This document shows, piece after piece, positions 46,673 through 57,720 of a DNA stretch of 64,000 nucleotides. The position numbers were made by a program, and so were the translations under genes. The first letter of the stretch is position 1, and every line of letters starts with the position of its first letter. Origin of the DNA: Lomentospora prolificans (lineage: Eukaryota > Ascomycota > Sordariomycetes > Microascales > Microascaceae); the NCBI GenBank assembly GCA_029532625.1, contig JARFXM010000004.1, positions 5,022,001-5,086,000 of the forward strand, in the 5' to 3' direction. The notes beneath the pieces are model-generated. The model did no database searches. It was not told where the DNA came from and saw only the letters and a program-made list of their open reading frames with translations.

Positions 46673-47729
46673 ATGCCTAATATTCCCGCTCCAGATGACA
46701 TTACACATGTCCCTGCGCCATGGACACTGAAAGGTACAGTCTACCAATTCGCGTGGTGGACGCCCCGGGCGCAGGCCGAGGCTATGCCAACCATGGCATA
46801 CTCCCCCCTCGAGTCCAGCTCGTCATTCTCCGCCCCGGAGGGTAGCAAACCACTTGGAGGCCTTAGTGTCGTCCAGATTATTCGGTACACTGACTCTCCT
46901 GTCGGGCCGTATGACGAATTGCTCGTCATTCCGGGTTTTCACGAATATGCCATCGACGATGAGAAGACCGGGAAGCGCGTGACCAAGCGCAACGCAAGAA
47001 TCACCAGGATCTACGTATCACAAAAATACACCTGTTGGAATGGCCGAATAAGTGAGTTGCTACTCCGCCTGATAGATGTTCTTGCAGCAACAGGAAGGTC
47101 GCCCCTTGTTAGTTATTACTCTTTCTCGAGTAACTTTCTAACGGGTTCCCCCGGTTCCTTCTGCGTGTGCTCCAGCGAACGGTGACTAACACTGCCAAGA
47201 TTGGAATATTCCCAAACATCTTGCCTCATTTGAGTGGCATACCGATCCTTCCACCTCAACTACTATGGTGAAGGTATACCCACATGACATGGCCGTGCCA
47301 GCTGGTAATACCAGATCGATTGATGCGTCTGAGGCTACGGCGTCCAAGATTCCCTTCTTCCAAGCAACTTTTAAACCCATCCCATTCACTCCCAACTTCC
47401 CTTTCTCAGCCCGTATTTTCAATTACCTTGGCGTCGACCCGACCTTGGTACAACCCCCTCTACCTGAAGGAAACAATGCTTCCAAGAAGGAACTTCCGGG
47501 GACGAACCGCTGGTGCGCGATTGATCCAGTGCAGAGCTCCTGGAAAACTAGGTTAGGATGGTTTGATTTGCGTCAGGAAACAGACGCCAGTGGTAATGTT
47601 GCCGGCGGCGCTCAAGGGGAAAACTTCTGGCCCGGCATTGGTCGGTGGCATTTGGGCATACGGATGGAAGATGCTACAATTGAATTCGGAGAAGGCCGGT
47701 ACTGGGACTCCCCTAGGTCTGTCCTTTGA
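46673..47729 (+). CDS. acetoacetate-decarboxylase-like fungal protein
   Basis: Exons are 46673-47051 and 47200-47729, giving 302 aa. The intron (47052-47199, 148 bp) has a GTGAGT donor and GACTAAC branch, and joins TCWNGRI to NWNIPKHLASFEWH. The protein starts MPNIPAPDDITHVPAPWTLK and contains LGGLSVVQIIRYTDSPVGPY then DELLVIPG, the signature of a conserved fungal family in the acetoacetate decarboxylase fold. The C-terminal part has IPFFQATFKPIP, a region of variable loops, GWFDLRQ, and NFWPGIGRWHLGIRMEDATI. No experimentally known activity can be claimed; bacterial relatives with this fold include decarboxylases and aldolase-dehydratases that use a Schiff-base lysine. Both termini look intact. 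Confidence 0.82.
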
Positions 47730-48357
47730 ATAATAGTCGTCCTCCAGACTCATTTGACAAGCACTAGGGAATAATGCTCCAGCAGGACTTCTGGGTGACA
47801 TCTTCGGTGTTGGCAAAATTTTGGTAGATCATGCCAGGACACGGCGCCCGAATTCTTTATGTTTCGCATCTCACCGCCGCCCTACCTCTTGACAACTGTA
47901 GCCCCCTGCAATTCGGAGTTCGATCTCTGAATGAAAGGATTCCTAAGCCTGCCTAAAATGCCTCCCCACGTAATTAACTGACGCTTCCCTTCTGTTCTCC
48001 TCCCTCCTCAAAAGATTGCGCGGTCTTAATACTTGGTCCAAAGCGCTGGCCTTTTCAGTGATCGTCACTTTGCAAGGCGGGCGGCAAGCATGGGGCATCG
48101 GATTATAAAATCGAGGAGAATAACAACGTGGGCTGCACACACCTGGCCCATTCAAGGCAGTGGATTTGGGGGAAGGAACGGGAAACTGCGAACTGCACCG
48201 GTTTGCAGGGGGGTCCGCCCGAAGTGGAGGATCGGACTGTACGGCTTTCCTTTCCGTGGCCAATGGCTGCGTACCTCTGCCTTTGCCTATGCTATTTCCC
48301 GTCCCGTGTAGACATGAATGCAGTCATGACAGCACAACCTAGTACTGACAAGTAGTC
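47730..48357. other. gene-free stretch
   Basis: No feature recognised. It runs from the decarboxylase-like stop to the MFS remnant. Confidence 0.4.
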
Positions 48358-48789
48358 ACAAACCGATCCCAGCACTACCTGGCAGAAACTGCATGTCTGC
48401 TAGTCCAGGTAGCATTGCAACCTCTCTACCGTCGAATATCCGACATAGCGGGCCGAAAGCCCGTGTGTGTCGCGTCAATCGCCTTCTTCATGGCCGGCAG
48501 TCTTCTGTCAGGATTTGCTCGAAGTGGCGGCGGAAGTATAAGCTTTCCGATCGGAAACATTAGCGACCTCGTTAGCTTGAAAGAGCGAAGAAAGTACCCA
48601 GGATTGATTAGCTTTGCAATCTGGACAGGCTTCATGGTTGGTCCATTCATTGCCATGTGCATAGTGAAAACTAGGCATGAAAGGATAGAGACAGACCCCT
48701 GGACATTTAGAGGCCCTTTGATCATAGCTGCTGGTTGCTTCCTTTTAGCAACCTTTCTCCTTCAATTGAAATCTATGACTGGAAGTTGA
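48358..48789 (+). pseudogene. MFS transporter (DHA2/14-TM type) remnant
   Basis: This frame keeps the first part of a drug:H+ antiporter-like major facilitator: TACLLVQVALQPLYRRISDI, with the motif-A-like DIAGRK, and AFFMAGSLLSGFARS, then GGGSISFPIGNISDLVSLKE. Between SGFARS and GGGS about 15-20 residues of the usual helix are missing, and after MVGPFIAM a further block is lost before DPWTFRG...CFLLATFLLQL. The first helix and the whole C-terminal two thirds are absent. A complete gene would encode about 550 residues; here 143 remain, so it is a relic. The parent gene is not in the window. Confidence 0.75.
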
Positions 48790-50120
48790 AAGGAGAAGGC
48801 GAGAAAGAGTGACTATCGTGGAGTGGGAGGTGGCTATAGGGATTATCCTATAACTAGCAGACCCTGTATAATCATGTTGTTAAGGCTATTCGATGAAAGA
48901 CCTCAAGCTATTTTACCCCTTACAAGGTTTACTACACAACCTAGGTTGGCAGGAGATACATTATTTCATCCTGCTATACCTTCAAACATGCTAGGAATAT
49001 AGCCCTCTGAATAAGTGTGACCATAATTCTACTATTCCTGCCAGGCTATCCTGAAGTTTTGCAGGGGGCATATTCAGGTGCTATTGTGTCCAAGGCAGCA
49101 AGGTAATTAACACTGACTTCTATCAAATATATATACATGCTGACACTGAAAAGAATTTAGGTACTATATAGTTCTATATTATAGACTCTCAGCACTTGCT
49201 TGAGATGTATAGTCTCACTCAATACTTTAATAGCTGTTTATGCAGTGATTTTGCAATTGAAGGTGATAGTGTAGGCTATGTCTACTAGCTAGGACTCATC
49301 ATGCTACCTGCTCTCAAGTAGAGAGGATCATGCAGTTGTGACCACTATAAAGAATCTCATCTATTCATTCATGGTGTAGCTGGAATTGTAGTACTAATAA
49401 TCATCCTATAACCAGTAATAGGGCATCTGCATCCTTTCCAGGTTCGTTATAGTGGATATCATCTTGATGGGCAATGAAGAGTGAGTTGAGCCCATATAGG
49501 ATAAGCAGATCTCCCCAGCCTCTGAGAGCCATGGTACTTAGTTAGCTGATACAGCTGTCCTAGAGAGAAAGGCTTGAAAGCCATTGTGGCTGGTCATCAT
49601 AGATGAAGAGGACAATGAAGAGGACATGTCAAAACATCTGGCGCTTGTATAACACTCAATTTGTACCTAAAGGGAAAGAGACTAGATCTGGATTCTTCAG
49701 GTGAAACAAGGCAGATTATTTGCTTTTTAGCACTGCTGGCCTATTGCAAGTTTAATATGACTATTTCTACTAAGCAGTGTCGTGCACATGTGTATAATAT
49801 TCGTTGCTCTAGATGTCAGGACCTTGCTGCTTTAAAATATGGTCACTGCTCTGACAAGCATATATGAATGTGTGCACTCAGTCGATCACATGCGCGCATC
49901 TCAGTTAGGAAGCTGCATTCCTCAACGGAGTTGATCGGAGGACCGAGCAATTAAATGAGTCATCATGGACTCAGGCCTTTCCACTGACATTTCAAACGGA
50001 ACCCATTCGAACAGTTTTAACTACGACGAGCGTTGGATCACCGAGGGCTCGACTTGAAATAAAAACCATCTCTCTTATAGTTCTCCAGTTCTGTATATTC
50101 CAAATATTCTAGTACAAGTC
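48790..50120. other. gene-free, AT-leaning stretch
   Basis: About 48800-49870 is richer in A/T and TA than its neighbours and has no long frame apart from a short one at 49661-49867. It looks like mildly mutated old repeat, but I could not identify a family. The last 200 bp are the promoter of the GNAT gene. Confidence 0.4.
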
Positions 50121-50875
50121 ATGGATCTCCCAGTGGGCCCTCCCGCACCCACGGATCCGGCGCTCTGGCCAAGTCGCATTCCCCTCAACGGCCGGTACAC
50201 ATCAGTCGTTCCTCTTGAGCCAAACCACGCGGGCGCGCTATACAAGCACCTCGGCGGCGAAGACAATTTCTACCGGTGGACCTACATGTTTCTCTCTGGG
50301 TTTGCCAATATAGAAGAATGTGAGGTAAGCATTCGCAAATCCAGCGAGGCGAAGGATCCCCATTTCTTTGCTGTGCTCACGGGCCCTGCCTCCGACCCGG
50401 CCTCCGAACCGGCCGGAATGATGTCCTTCCTCAATATCGTGCCCGACCACCTCAGAATCGAGATTGGCTCTGTAATTCTCGGTGGACAGCTCCAGAAGTC
50501 TCGCGCCGCGACAGAGGCTTTTTTTCTTATGATTCAGCACGCCTTCGAGGACTTGAGATATCATCGCGTCGAGTGGAAAGCGAACAACCTGAATAAAGCT
50601 AGTCTGTCGGCAGCACGACGACTAGGGTTTGTATTCGAGGGTGTGTTTCGGTAGGTTCATCGTTGACACGCGTATAATCATATTGTTAATTGAGTGCCCC
50701 TAGGAAGCACATGGTCATCAAAGGCCGTTGGCGAGACACTGCTTGGTTTAGTATGACAAAGGAGGAGTGGCCTGCTGCGAAGAAGGGGTTTGAGACCTGG
50801 CTTAGAGAAAGCAACTTCGATGCCGCAGGGAAACAACGCAGAGGACTTGGAGAATGTAGGGCGAACCCGGAGTAG
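50121..50875 (+). CDS. GNAT-family N-acetyltransferase
   Basis: Exons are 50121-50650 and 50704-50875, giving 233 aa. The 53-bp intron (GTAGGT...CCTAG) joins GFVFEGVF to RKHMVIKGRWRDTAWFSMT. The fold matches the RimJ/RimL-like acetyltransferase_3 group: PLNGRYTSVVPLEPNHAGAL (about residues 23-42), GMMSFLNIVPDHLRIEIGSV (about 95-115), AFEDLRYHRVEWKANNLNKA and SLSAARRLGFVFEG, which form the acetyl-CoA cleft and the usual C-terminal RD..F.... pattern. The enzyme probably acetylates a small amine or a protein N-terminus in the cytosol. The acceptor cannot be inferred. No damage is visible. Confidence 0.88.
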
Positions 50876-50913
50876 CGGCTCGTCTGAAGTTATCAATTGA
50901 TATAGCGTTTAAA

Positions 50914-50936
50914 GGGGGGGGGGGGGGGGGGGGGGG
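50914..50936. repeat. homopolymer of 23 G
   Basis: An unbroken run of 23 G lies 39 bases after the GNAT stop codon. Its true length may differ because homopolymers are error-prone in sequencing. Confidence 0.8.
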
Positions 50937-51559
50937 TTCTCAAGAGCCTGGTTGGAAATGGTACTAAACTAAGTCTACGGAAGAGCAGATTGGTTCCGTC
51001 ATTTGGACTAAAGTGAGATTCGAATCCATCGTCTCAGAATGGAGCCTTTTCCCTATGTCATGTGTCCCAGTCTTTCGTGGATCAATGTAGCACCGGTCGC
51101 CTCTTGCTTCCTCTCCCTCATTTTACAATATCGCCACCTAATTCCGCTAGTGTCTACCAAAAAGACCAAAACTTGAACGAGCACGATAGGGGCAGGATAG
51201 TATACCAATATTGAGCCCCAAGTTGGTGGAACATTCCCTTCCATCACAGCCCAGCCAGACGGCTTGTACAGGGAATGAATTCATTGGTAAGCATGCTAGC
51301 TTTCCTCCACGCCGGCAGACATGGACCCTGACGACACGCCCTACTTGTCGAACATTGGTCCTGCTTCCGCCTTGAAAGTGATCAAGGTGCATTGCCTCAT
51401 GGAAGACTCTTGGCATGACTTTTTCGCATCTGAACTCAACCAATAATACGTTCGTGCCGCTTAGGCTCCATGTTCAATCCCTAGCCCACGTCACATGTCA
51501 ACGAGTCCAGCAATGGCAGGCTGAATCCCAACAACGTACATGTAAACTAGCCTAGAGAT
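50937..51559. other. gene-free stretch
   Basis: No gene recognised. A GATTCGAATCC-like sequence near 51012 is not part of a foldable tRNA. Confidence 0.4.
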
Positions 51560-51874
51560 ACGACTTTGGCTGCACTGAGAAAAAATCTCCTCGTGACGAT
51601 ATGTTTCCTCGGCTATATCGACATCCTAGAGTCCGGAGTTGAGAAGCCTCACCTAGACGTAAAGCGGGCATTCGAAATATTCAGGTAGGGCGATAAGCAC
51701 GCATTCCGCGCACTAGAGTTACGTCTATTCTGCCCAACTCGTCTGCTAGATGCAATGGCCGTCTCAGCTAGTGTCGAAGGATGGCTTCTCTCTGTCAATT
51801 GGGACGCGTTGCTGGCACAACCGTCGCCCATGAGCGTGGAGGATGTCGACAGTGATGGGAGCCTTAGATCCTAA
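51560..51874 (+). pseudogene. fragment resembling the middle domain of a fungal transcription factor
   Basis: A 104-codon frame with one internal stop (TAG near 51685) reads ALRKNLLVTICFLGYIDILE, then VEKPHLDVKRAFEIF and ALELRLFCPTRLLDAMAVSA. From memory this resembles the regulatory region of Zn2Cys6 factors, where a helical LLVTMCFLGYMDI-like stretch is followed by RLLDARAVSAGGEG-like text. No zinc cluster or start is found nearby. It is probably a relic of a longer gene. Confidence 0.4.
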
Positions 51875-52624
51875 AAATGAAAAAAGGTAGCAACAAATAG
51901 AATAACAGCGCAGGTCCTTGATGAGGTCCGAGCAACATAAGACTAGCGGCGAGAGGATAGATCTACGAGCCGTGATACACGATATATTCGACTCGTGCTT
52001 TCAATCCCGTGATGAGAAGGGAACGTGTACGAAGGAAGATACCACATACATCAATGCTGTTGCTCGCACTATTCCCAGCCGTTAGTTGATAACAAAGCTT
52101 CTTTCTTATATATATATTTATATTTGTTTACAGATGTATTAACCCTGCATGCCCCGACGAAATCGCTAGTTCATTCCTCACAGCTAGAGTTTCGAATCCC
52201 GTCGTCGTCTTAAAGCCCCTCAGCGATGTAGCGAGTTAGAATCGCATTTCTTTATTTGCCAGGCAAGGGTTCACAAGCGGTTTGTTCTGTTGCACGTCGA
52301 GCCCTACAGCGCATAGATGGCTGCTTTCGAGGGCGTCCGCCGATGCATCGTCGTCGTTGAGCGTCTCACAGGCAATGTTCACCAACCTGGACCCATTCTT
52401 GATCTGGCCTTAAGAAGGCCGAGTGGCAGCTAACAATATTATAGGAAGGGGAATAGAAAAAAGGGAAAAAAAAAGCACAAGGAGGGGCAGCTCGGTGTAG
52501 AGAGCCTTGGCCGTGAGCGGCTTAGCGCGACACTGTTCACTTCCCACGGGTTGGACACGGTAGAGTAAGGTGGGACTGAATTGTGCCCCTTTCTTGCCCA
52601 AGTGCTGGTATTTTGATTCTATTC
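51875..52624. other. gene-free stretch
   Basis: No gene recognised. It contains short A-runs (about 52458-52475) downstream of the ribokinase stop. Confidence 0.45.
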
Positions 52625-53575
52625 TCAAAGCTCATCGAGCCAGGGAATGGATTCTTGCGCACCCTTCCTTGTCACTGTCTTAGAAGCCGCCAGATTCGCC
52701 CGGCAAACTGCCTTCTCCACGTCAAAATCAGCCTTCACTACCTCCAGCGCGTATACACCGACAAAGGTGTCACCTGCAGCAGTTGTATCGACTGCCTTAA
52801 CCTTTTCAGCATCCACGTGGCCCCGAGCACCACCCGCCACGGAATAATACACGCCGTTCCCACCCAAGGTGATCAGGACGTACTTCGAACCCCAACCATG
52901 GAAGATTTCTGCTATTCTAGCCTGCCCATCCTCCGTTTCTAGCTCCTTCACTTCGCGGCCCGATAGAATGGCAGCCTCAGTCTCGTTGACTACGAGATGC
53001 GTAATGCCGGGATAGTATTTTGTATCAATCCTCTGTGCGGGAGCGGGATTGAACAGGACGGGAACGCCGACCCTTTGCGCCGTTGTGAGAATCTGAGTGA
53101 CTGTTTCCAGAGGGATCTCAAGTTGCATAATAATCAAGTCCGGGAGCGGTCGAGGCAGATCCGTAGCGTATTCATCCGGTCGAACGGTCGCATTTGCGTG
53201 AGCGGAGAACAGGATCCGGTTCTCACCCGTGGCTTCCTCAACAATGATTGTAGAAACTCCAGTCTTATGTCCTGTCCTTGTTTGTATATCCGATGTGTCG
53301 ATACCAACGCCTTTCAACCCGTCCACTACCAAAGGCCCGTAACTGTCGTCTCCTACAGCTCCAATCATTTTCACAATGGCGGTGCCATTCTGGATGTCAT
53401 CCTGCGAACGGGAGACCTTTGCGCAAGCCACGGCTTGGTTGGCTCCTTTACCACCGAGTCCAATATGGAATCCGTTAGCTGCAATGGTTTCGCCACCCTG
53501 GGGAACGCGAGTAACATAAGTAACAACGTCGACGTTGAGCGATCCGATGACCGCGACGATGGGTTTTGGCGCCAT
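52625..53575 (-). CDS. rbk1: Ribokinase (PfkB family)
   Basis: Single exon, 316 aa from the ATG at 53575 (MAPKPIVAVIGSLNVD). It phosphorylates D-ribose with ATP to ribose-5-phosphate. Diagnostic features: GSLNVDVV (start), GGETIAANGFHIGLGGKGANQ (PfkB signature 1; residues about 29-49, given in part), FNPAPAQ, LVVNETEA, ITLGGNGVYY and the signature-2 block DTTAAGDTFVGVYA (residues about 258-271) with the catalytic Asp in AAGD. The length is normal. Upstream in-frame codons lack another ATG. It lies on the same strand as the PRPP amidotransferase, 1.7 kb downstream of it, an interesting pairing because ribose-5-phosphate feeds PRPP. Confidence 0.93.
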   Translation of the reverse strand: MAPKPIVAVIGSLNVDVVTYVTRVPQGGETIAANGFHIGLGGKGANQAVACAKVSRSQDDIQNGTAIVKMIGAVGDDSYGPLVVDGLKGVGIDTSDIQTRTGHKTGVSTIIVEEATGENRILFSAHANATVRPDEYATDLPRPLPDLIIMQLEIPLETVTQILTTAQRVGVPVLFNPAPAQRIDTKYYPGITHLVVNETEAAILSGREVKELETEDGQARIAEIFHGWGSKYVLITLGGNGVYYSVAGGARGHVDAEKVKAVDTTAAGDTFVGVYALEVVKADFDVEKAVCRANLAASKTVTRKGAQESIPWLDEL

Positions 53576-55252
53576 GCGGGGTAGCAAGCGGCGTTGAAAC
53601 AGACTTCTGATTCAGGAAATGCTTGAAATGCTCGAAATTTTCGGTGAGCTGGCGGGACTAATAAGAGCGGCTGGCAGTGTCAGCGCCGGAGAACATAAAA
53701 TTTGTCCTGGTCTATTGAGCAGCGTCCGTAGGACTTGAAATACCGAAGCTTCACGAGACTTTCTTGCTGCTGGGGACCCAACTGGGCGAGCCAGCAATTT
53801 GGTTACGTCGCACGTGACCTGACCAGATCGATGGATCATGGATGTTCCGCCAGCCCCCCGGAGTTGCTGACGTCATCATGGTCCTGGGATGAAACCCCAC
53901 ATTGATCGATGCAGCGAGCGTCACATGTGCAGGGATCGCTTGCTTCCTCGCCGACCTCCTCAACAACATCCACCATGGATACATTGTGTCACCCGCGGCT
54001 CCCTTGCGCTATATTATGTTAGCCGAGCGAGCTCAACCCCCCCACTTATAGTGGCTTTTGAAGTCGTTGAATTCATGGGCCTGAAACCCGCGGGCCACTG
54101 CTAGCTGGGGAGAGCAACTCAACGCTGGCTTATCAAAGATTTTCTCTACGCCAGTATTGTTCCACGTCGTGAACCAATGATGTTCGAACAAAGTCCCATA
54201 GCGTTCGCATATTGTGCCCGCTTCTTTTGTCCCTGGCTCACTTGCCCGTTAAGATCCCCGTCTGTCCCCTCCGTCGACTTACGCTCATGGCTTAGTCCAC
54301 CATGACTGTCAATGGTAACGGCAATGTCGTGCCCACCAAAGTCTTCCCAACCGGCTCACATGTCGGTAGTCTAACCTGGTCCGAGGGCACGAACAATCGT
54401 GATATAGACTAGGTGGTACAAAAGAAGCATTTCAATTTTTAGTGGAGGAAGGAGTTTATGGAAGTAAGGAGTGATATATTTCCAACTTCGAGACGGCACA
54501 ACCTCAAGATGTGTTGGAGCTAAGTATCTCGGCTACGTAATAGACGGCTGTGATTGTCGTTAGGCGTACCCGAGGTACTAAGATCCCCTGAAGCAGGCCG
54601 AGCTTGACGAGATGATAAAGCCGTGGGAGGAGGAAGAGAAATATCGCTTAATATTCACGTAGGGTTCGAGAACACTGGTTCGCTTGAACACCGAAGTTGT
54701 TAATGGGCTTAAATGCTCCCAGTCGGGTTGCTAGTCGCTCATTTACTGCCAAGACACCCTCCAATAGATTTACCCTGGTTGAACTTTCGATAGGCCAGCA
54801 TGATTTCCAGGGCCAATTCCAATTCGCCATATCTTCGCCTTACGCAACACTTCCTACTTCCCACATGCCTCAGTGTGATTACAGTGTATATTACGCAAAG
54901 CGTCATCTAGATACGCTGCTCGACAGCTATGTTAAAAGGGTTTCCCGCTTTGCTTGGCCGAGAGTACCTTGGCGTGCTGAAGAGGTTCCCGTAGGATTAG
55001 GGATAATAGAAGTTTCTGCAATCCGGGCTTAGCTTTGAGAAGATGTATTAATAGCGAGCTCTTCTGTCATGCAAGCAAAGCTACCGTGTATATCTGCGCA
55101 AACGCAAAGTATGTAAGTCTCAAAAGCAAGCAACATCACCGTTAACGAAAATCTTTACCTAGTCGCAGTGGTTTAGGCTGAAACACAAATGAAGCGGCGC
55201 CAAGTTTATAAATTCGTTTGGACGAAACAGCATTGCGAGTCTCTAATCTTTA
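53576..55252. other. 1.7-kb stretch without a recognised gene
   Basis: At 54301 a plus-strand ATG opens a 36-codon frame (MTVNGNGNVVPTKVFPTG) with gene-like composition, but it stops at 54411 and nothing nearby extends it. It might be the start of a lost gene. Otherwise this is promoter space for ribokinase. Confidence 0.35.
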
Positions 55253-57720
55253 TTATTTCTCATGAACGGGAAGTTCGCTCGCAATATTGTAAAGACTGGC
55301 AAATTATTCAATGTTAGTAAAAGCAGGGCAATTCCATGTCGGCCACCACGTACCTAATATCCTCCCGGTGCTCTGGGGTCTTGATGCCATTGGTGTTCCG
55401 GGCAGCATCCTCCTCGCCGTGCTCTTGAGGTCTGTTGGTAGGTCCCGAATTGGCGACCACGGTACCGTCATCATCACCACCTGCCACGATATTCGTCACA
55501 TCGGGATCATGTCTGCGCTTCCCGCTACGTATATCGCTTAGGTGCTCAAAATACCCTTCCGGTACCTCTGTGACATACTTGCCGCAGAACACGCCAACTT
55601 CAAAGTCTTCGACCTGACTAGTGCTATCAGCAGCCTCAAAGCACGCGGCTTTCAAATCGTCAAGGTCCTGGAAAATAACATCGTCGGCGTCAATATACTC
55701 GGCGATTTCTTCGCGCGTACGACTATGCGCGACCAAATCTTGAAACCCGAAGAATTAGCACAGCACAAGATAATTTTCCCGAGACCATTCCCTCGTAGGA
55801 GAAAACTTACCAACAGGATCCGCGAGGTCTATGCCGTACTTCGAATATTGTCAGTATGACGTTGAATCAAGAGAAAAAGCTCCGACTTACGATGTGTGGG
55901 TGTGTGCACTCTGGGGAGCACGACACAAAAACAACACGCGCCGCACCCGCTTCTCTAGCCATTTGAACCTAGGGAATATGCGTGTTATTGATACATCATA
56001 GGAAGGAGGCTCGAAGAATCGGCTTACAATTTGTCGTGAGGTAGCTTTTATTCGAGTTAGCTTAGGTCTATAATTAGAGAGAGATCGTACTTACTCCCAC
56101 GAACGAGGCTGTCATCTACAATAATCAGATTTTTCCCTCGAAACTCTGACTCAATCGGCGAGAGTTTGCGCCGGACACTCTTCTGGCGCAGAGCTTGGTT
56201 GGGAAGAATAAAGGTTCGATGGACGTAACGGTTCTTGATGAGAGCAGTTACGTACGGCTTCCCTAGCTTTTCAGCCAAAGTGGCTGCCGCGATATTGCTC
56301 GTCTATAGGCGAGAAGATTAGCTCATGTATATGGTGTGCAATAAATGGCTTCGGGAGAATCGTGTACCTCAGGGACTGGGATGACTGGAAAGACGAATTA
56401 GTATCTTCTAAAAGCGATGTGAAGATGTATATAATATGACGAACCGGCATCAATTTCCTCGACTCCTTTCTCTCCTAGGACGTCCTTAATCTTTTTGGCC
56501 AACTTTTCTCCCATGTTCTGCCGACTGCGGTACACAGAGATACCATCAATGCATGAGTCTGGACGAGCAAAGTAGACATACTCAAAGCAGTCGGGGGTGT
56601 AGGATTTCCTTTCAATAATTTGTCGGAATTCGGGGCTTCCCCCTTTCCGGCAAAAGACAGCCTGGCCAGGCAGTATATCCACGATATTACTAAAGCCAAG
56701 CTGCTTCAGGGCAACTGACTCCGAGGCCACGAAGTAATCCGTCGCCCCAGGCAAGGTAGCAGAGGGTCGCGATCCAAAGCAAAGGGGGCGGATCCCATGT
56801 GCATCTCTGCTCCGGTTAGCTATTGTGAAATACGACAAAGGTACCTAGGTATAATTTTACCTGAAGCAGAAGATTCCAAAACCGGCAATCATCGCAGTAC
56901 AGGCGAAGGCTCCCTGACATTTCGAATACACGTCACCTAACGCGGTAAATATGTCGTCTGAATTCGCACGAGTTTTGCCGAGCTTCTGGAGGCCATGTGC
57001 GAAAACATTCAAGCTAGATGAACCAAGTCAGAATATTCTAGCGAACGCGCCACGCAGGATAAGTTCAAGTTCGTACAGGAGTTCCGAGTCTGAGTCGGAG
57101 TTGACATGGCGGTGAGCTTCCTCATCTAGGAATTTGCGAAGGTATTCGGTATTTACGAGGTTACCGTTCACACTCATCGAGATACCGAACGGCGCATTGA
57201 CATAAAAAGGCTGTGCTTCAGACCTACATTCCAGATCCCTGTCAGTGATACAACAAGACGTGCTCATCAATGCACACGTACGCAGATGTTGTCCCCATCG
57301 TCGGATACCGGAGATGGCCGATCCCTTTGAACAATTAGTTGGCGTGTAATGCATAGACCGGAGTTGACTGACCCATATAGCCCGGAAGTTGTTGGAGGCG
57401 TCTACCCTCGGCAAAGACCTTCACGGCCATCCCCAGGCCCTTGCACTGATAGACCCTACCACCTTGGCATACGGTGACACCCGCAGCTTCTTGTCCACGC
57501 TGCTCGTTGAGTCAGTTGTTTGATGAACAGTCACTTTCCATACGCAGAGAAACATGGGGGAATACCAACGTGCTGTAGCAGATAAAGGGCTTCATGCAAG
57601 TCGACGGCGGCCGTAGTGGCCTTCGTGTCGCCCAGCTGTGAGAAAGTCAGTAATTGGCTCAATTATACAAAGGTTTCAAGTAACGTCGGAACGAACCAGT
57701 AAGGCCGTAACGCCACACAT
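55253..57720 (-). CDS. ade4: Amidophosphoribosyltransferase (glutamine PRPP amidotransferase)
   Basis: First enzyme of purine synthesis: PRPP plus glutamine to phosphoribosylamine. I build 14 exons on the minus strand: 57720-57697, 57635-57570, 57499-57373, 57324-57282, 57223-57077, 57013-56861, 56806-56445, 56384-56368, 56302-56095, 56044-56028, 55968-55891, 55838-55811, 55738-55354 and 55295-55253. They sum to 1698 bp (565 aa), in frame at all junctions; two exons are only 17 bp. Features: nucleophile Cys2 (MCGVTALL), LLQHRGQE, IGHLRYPTMG, NGNLVN, DAHGIRPL, the DCFEYVYFARPDS block, and the PRPP loop IVDDSLVRGTTSRQI formed across an intron. The N-terminal Cys needs no propeptide here. The first donor (GTTCGT) and last intron are the least certain. 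The C-terminal tail (after about residue 490) is variable in fungi. Catalytic residues appear intact. Confidence 0.93.

Noticed and set aside
51005..51030. GATTCGAATCC, like a tRNA B-box
   Set aside because: No matching A-box, acceptor stem or anticodon arm at the right distance on either strand.
52180..52215. TTTCGAATCCCG, again tRNA-like
   Set aside because: Flanking sequence does not fold into a cloverleaf.
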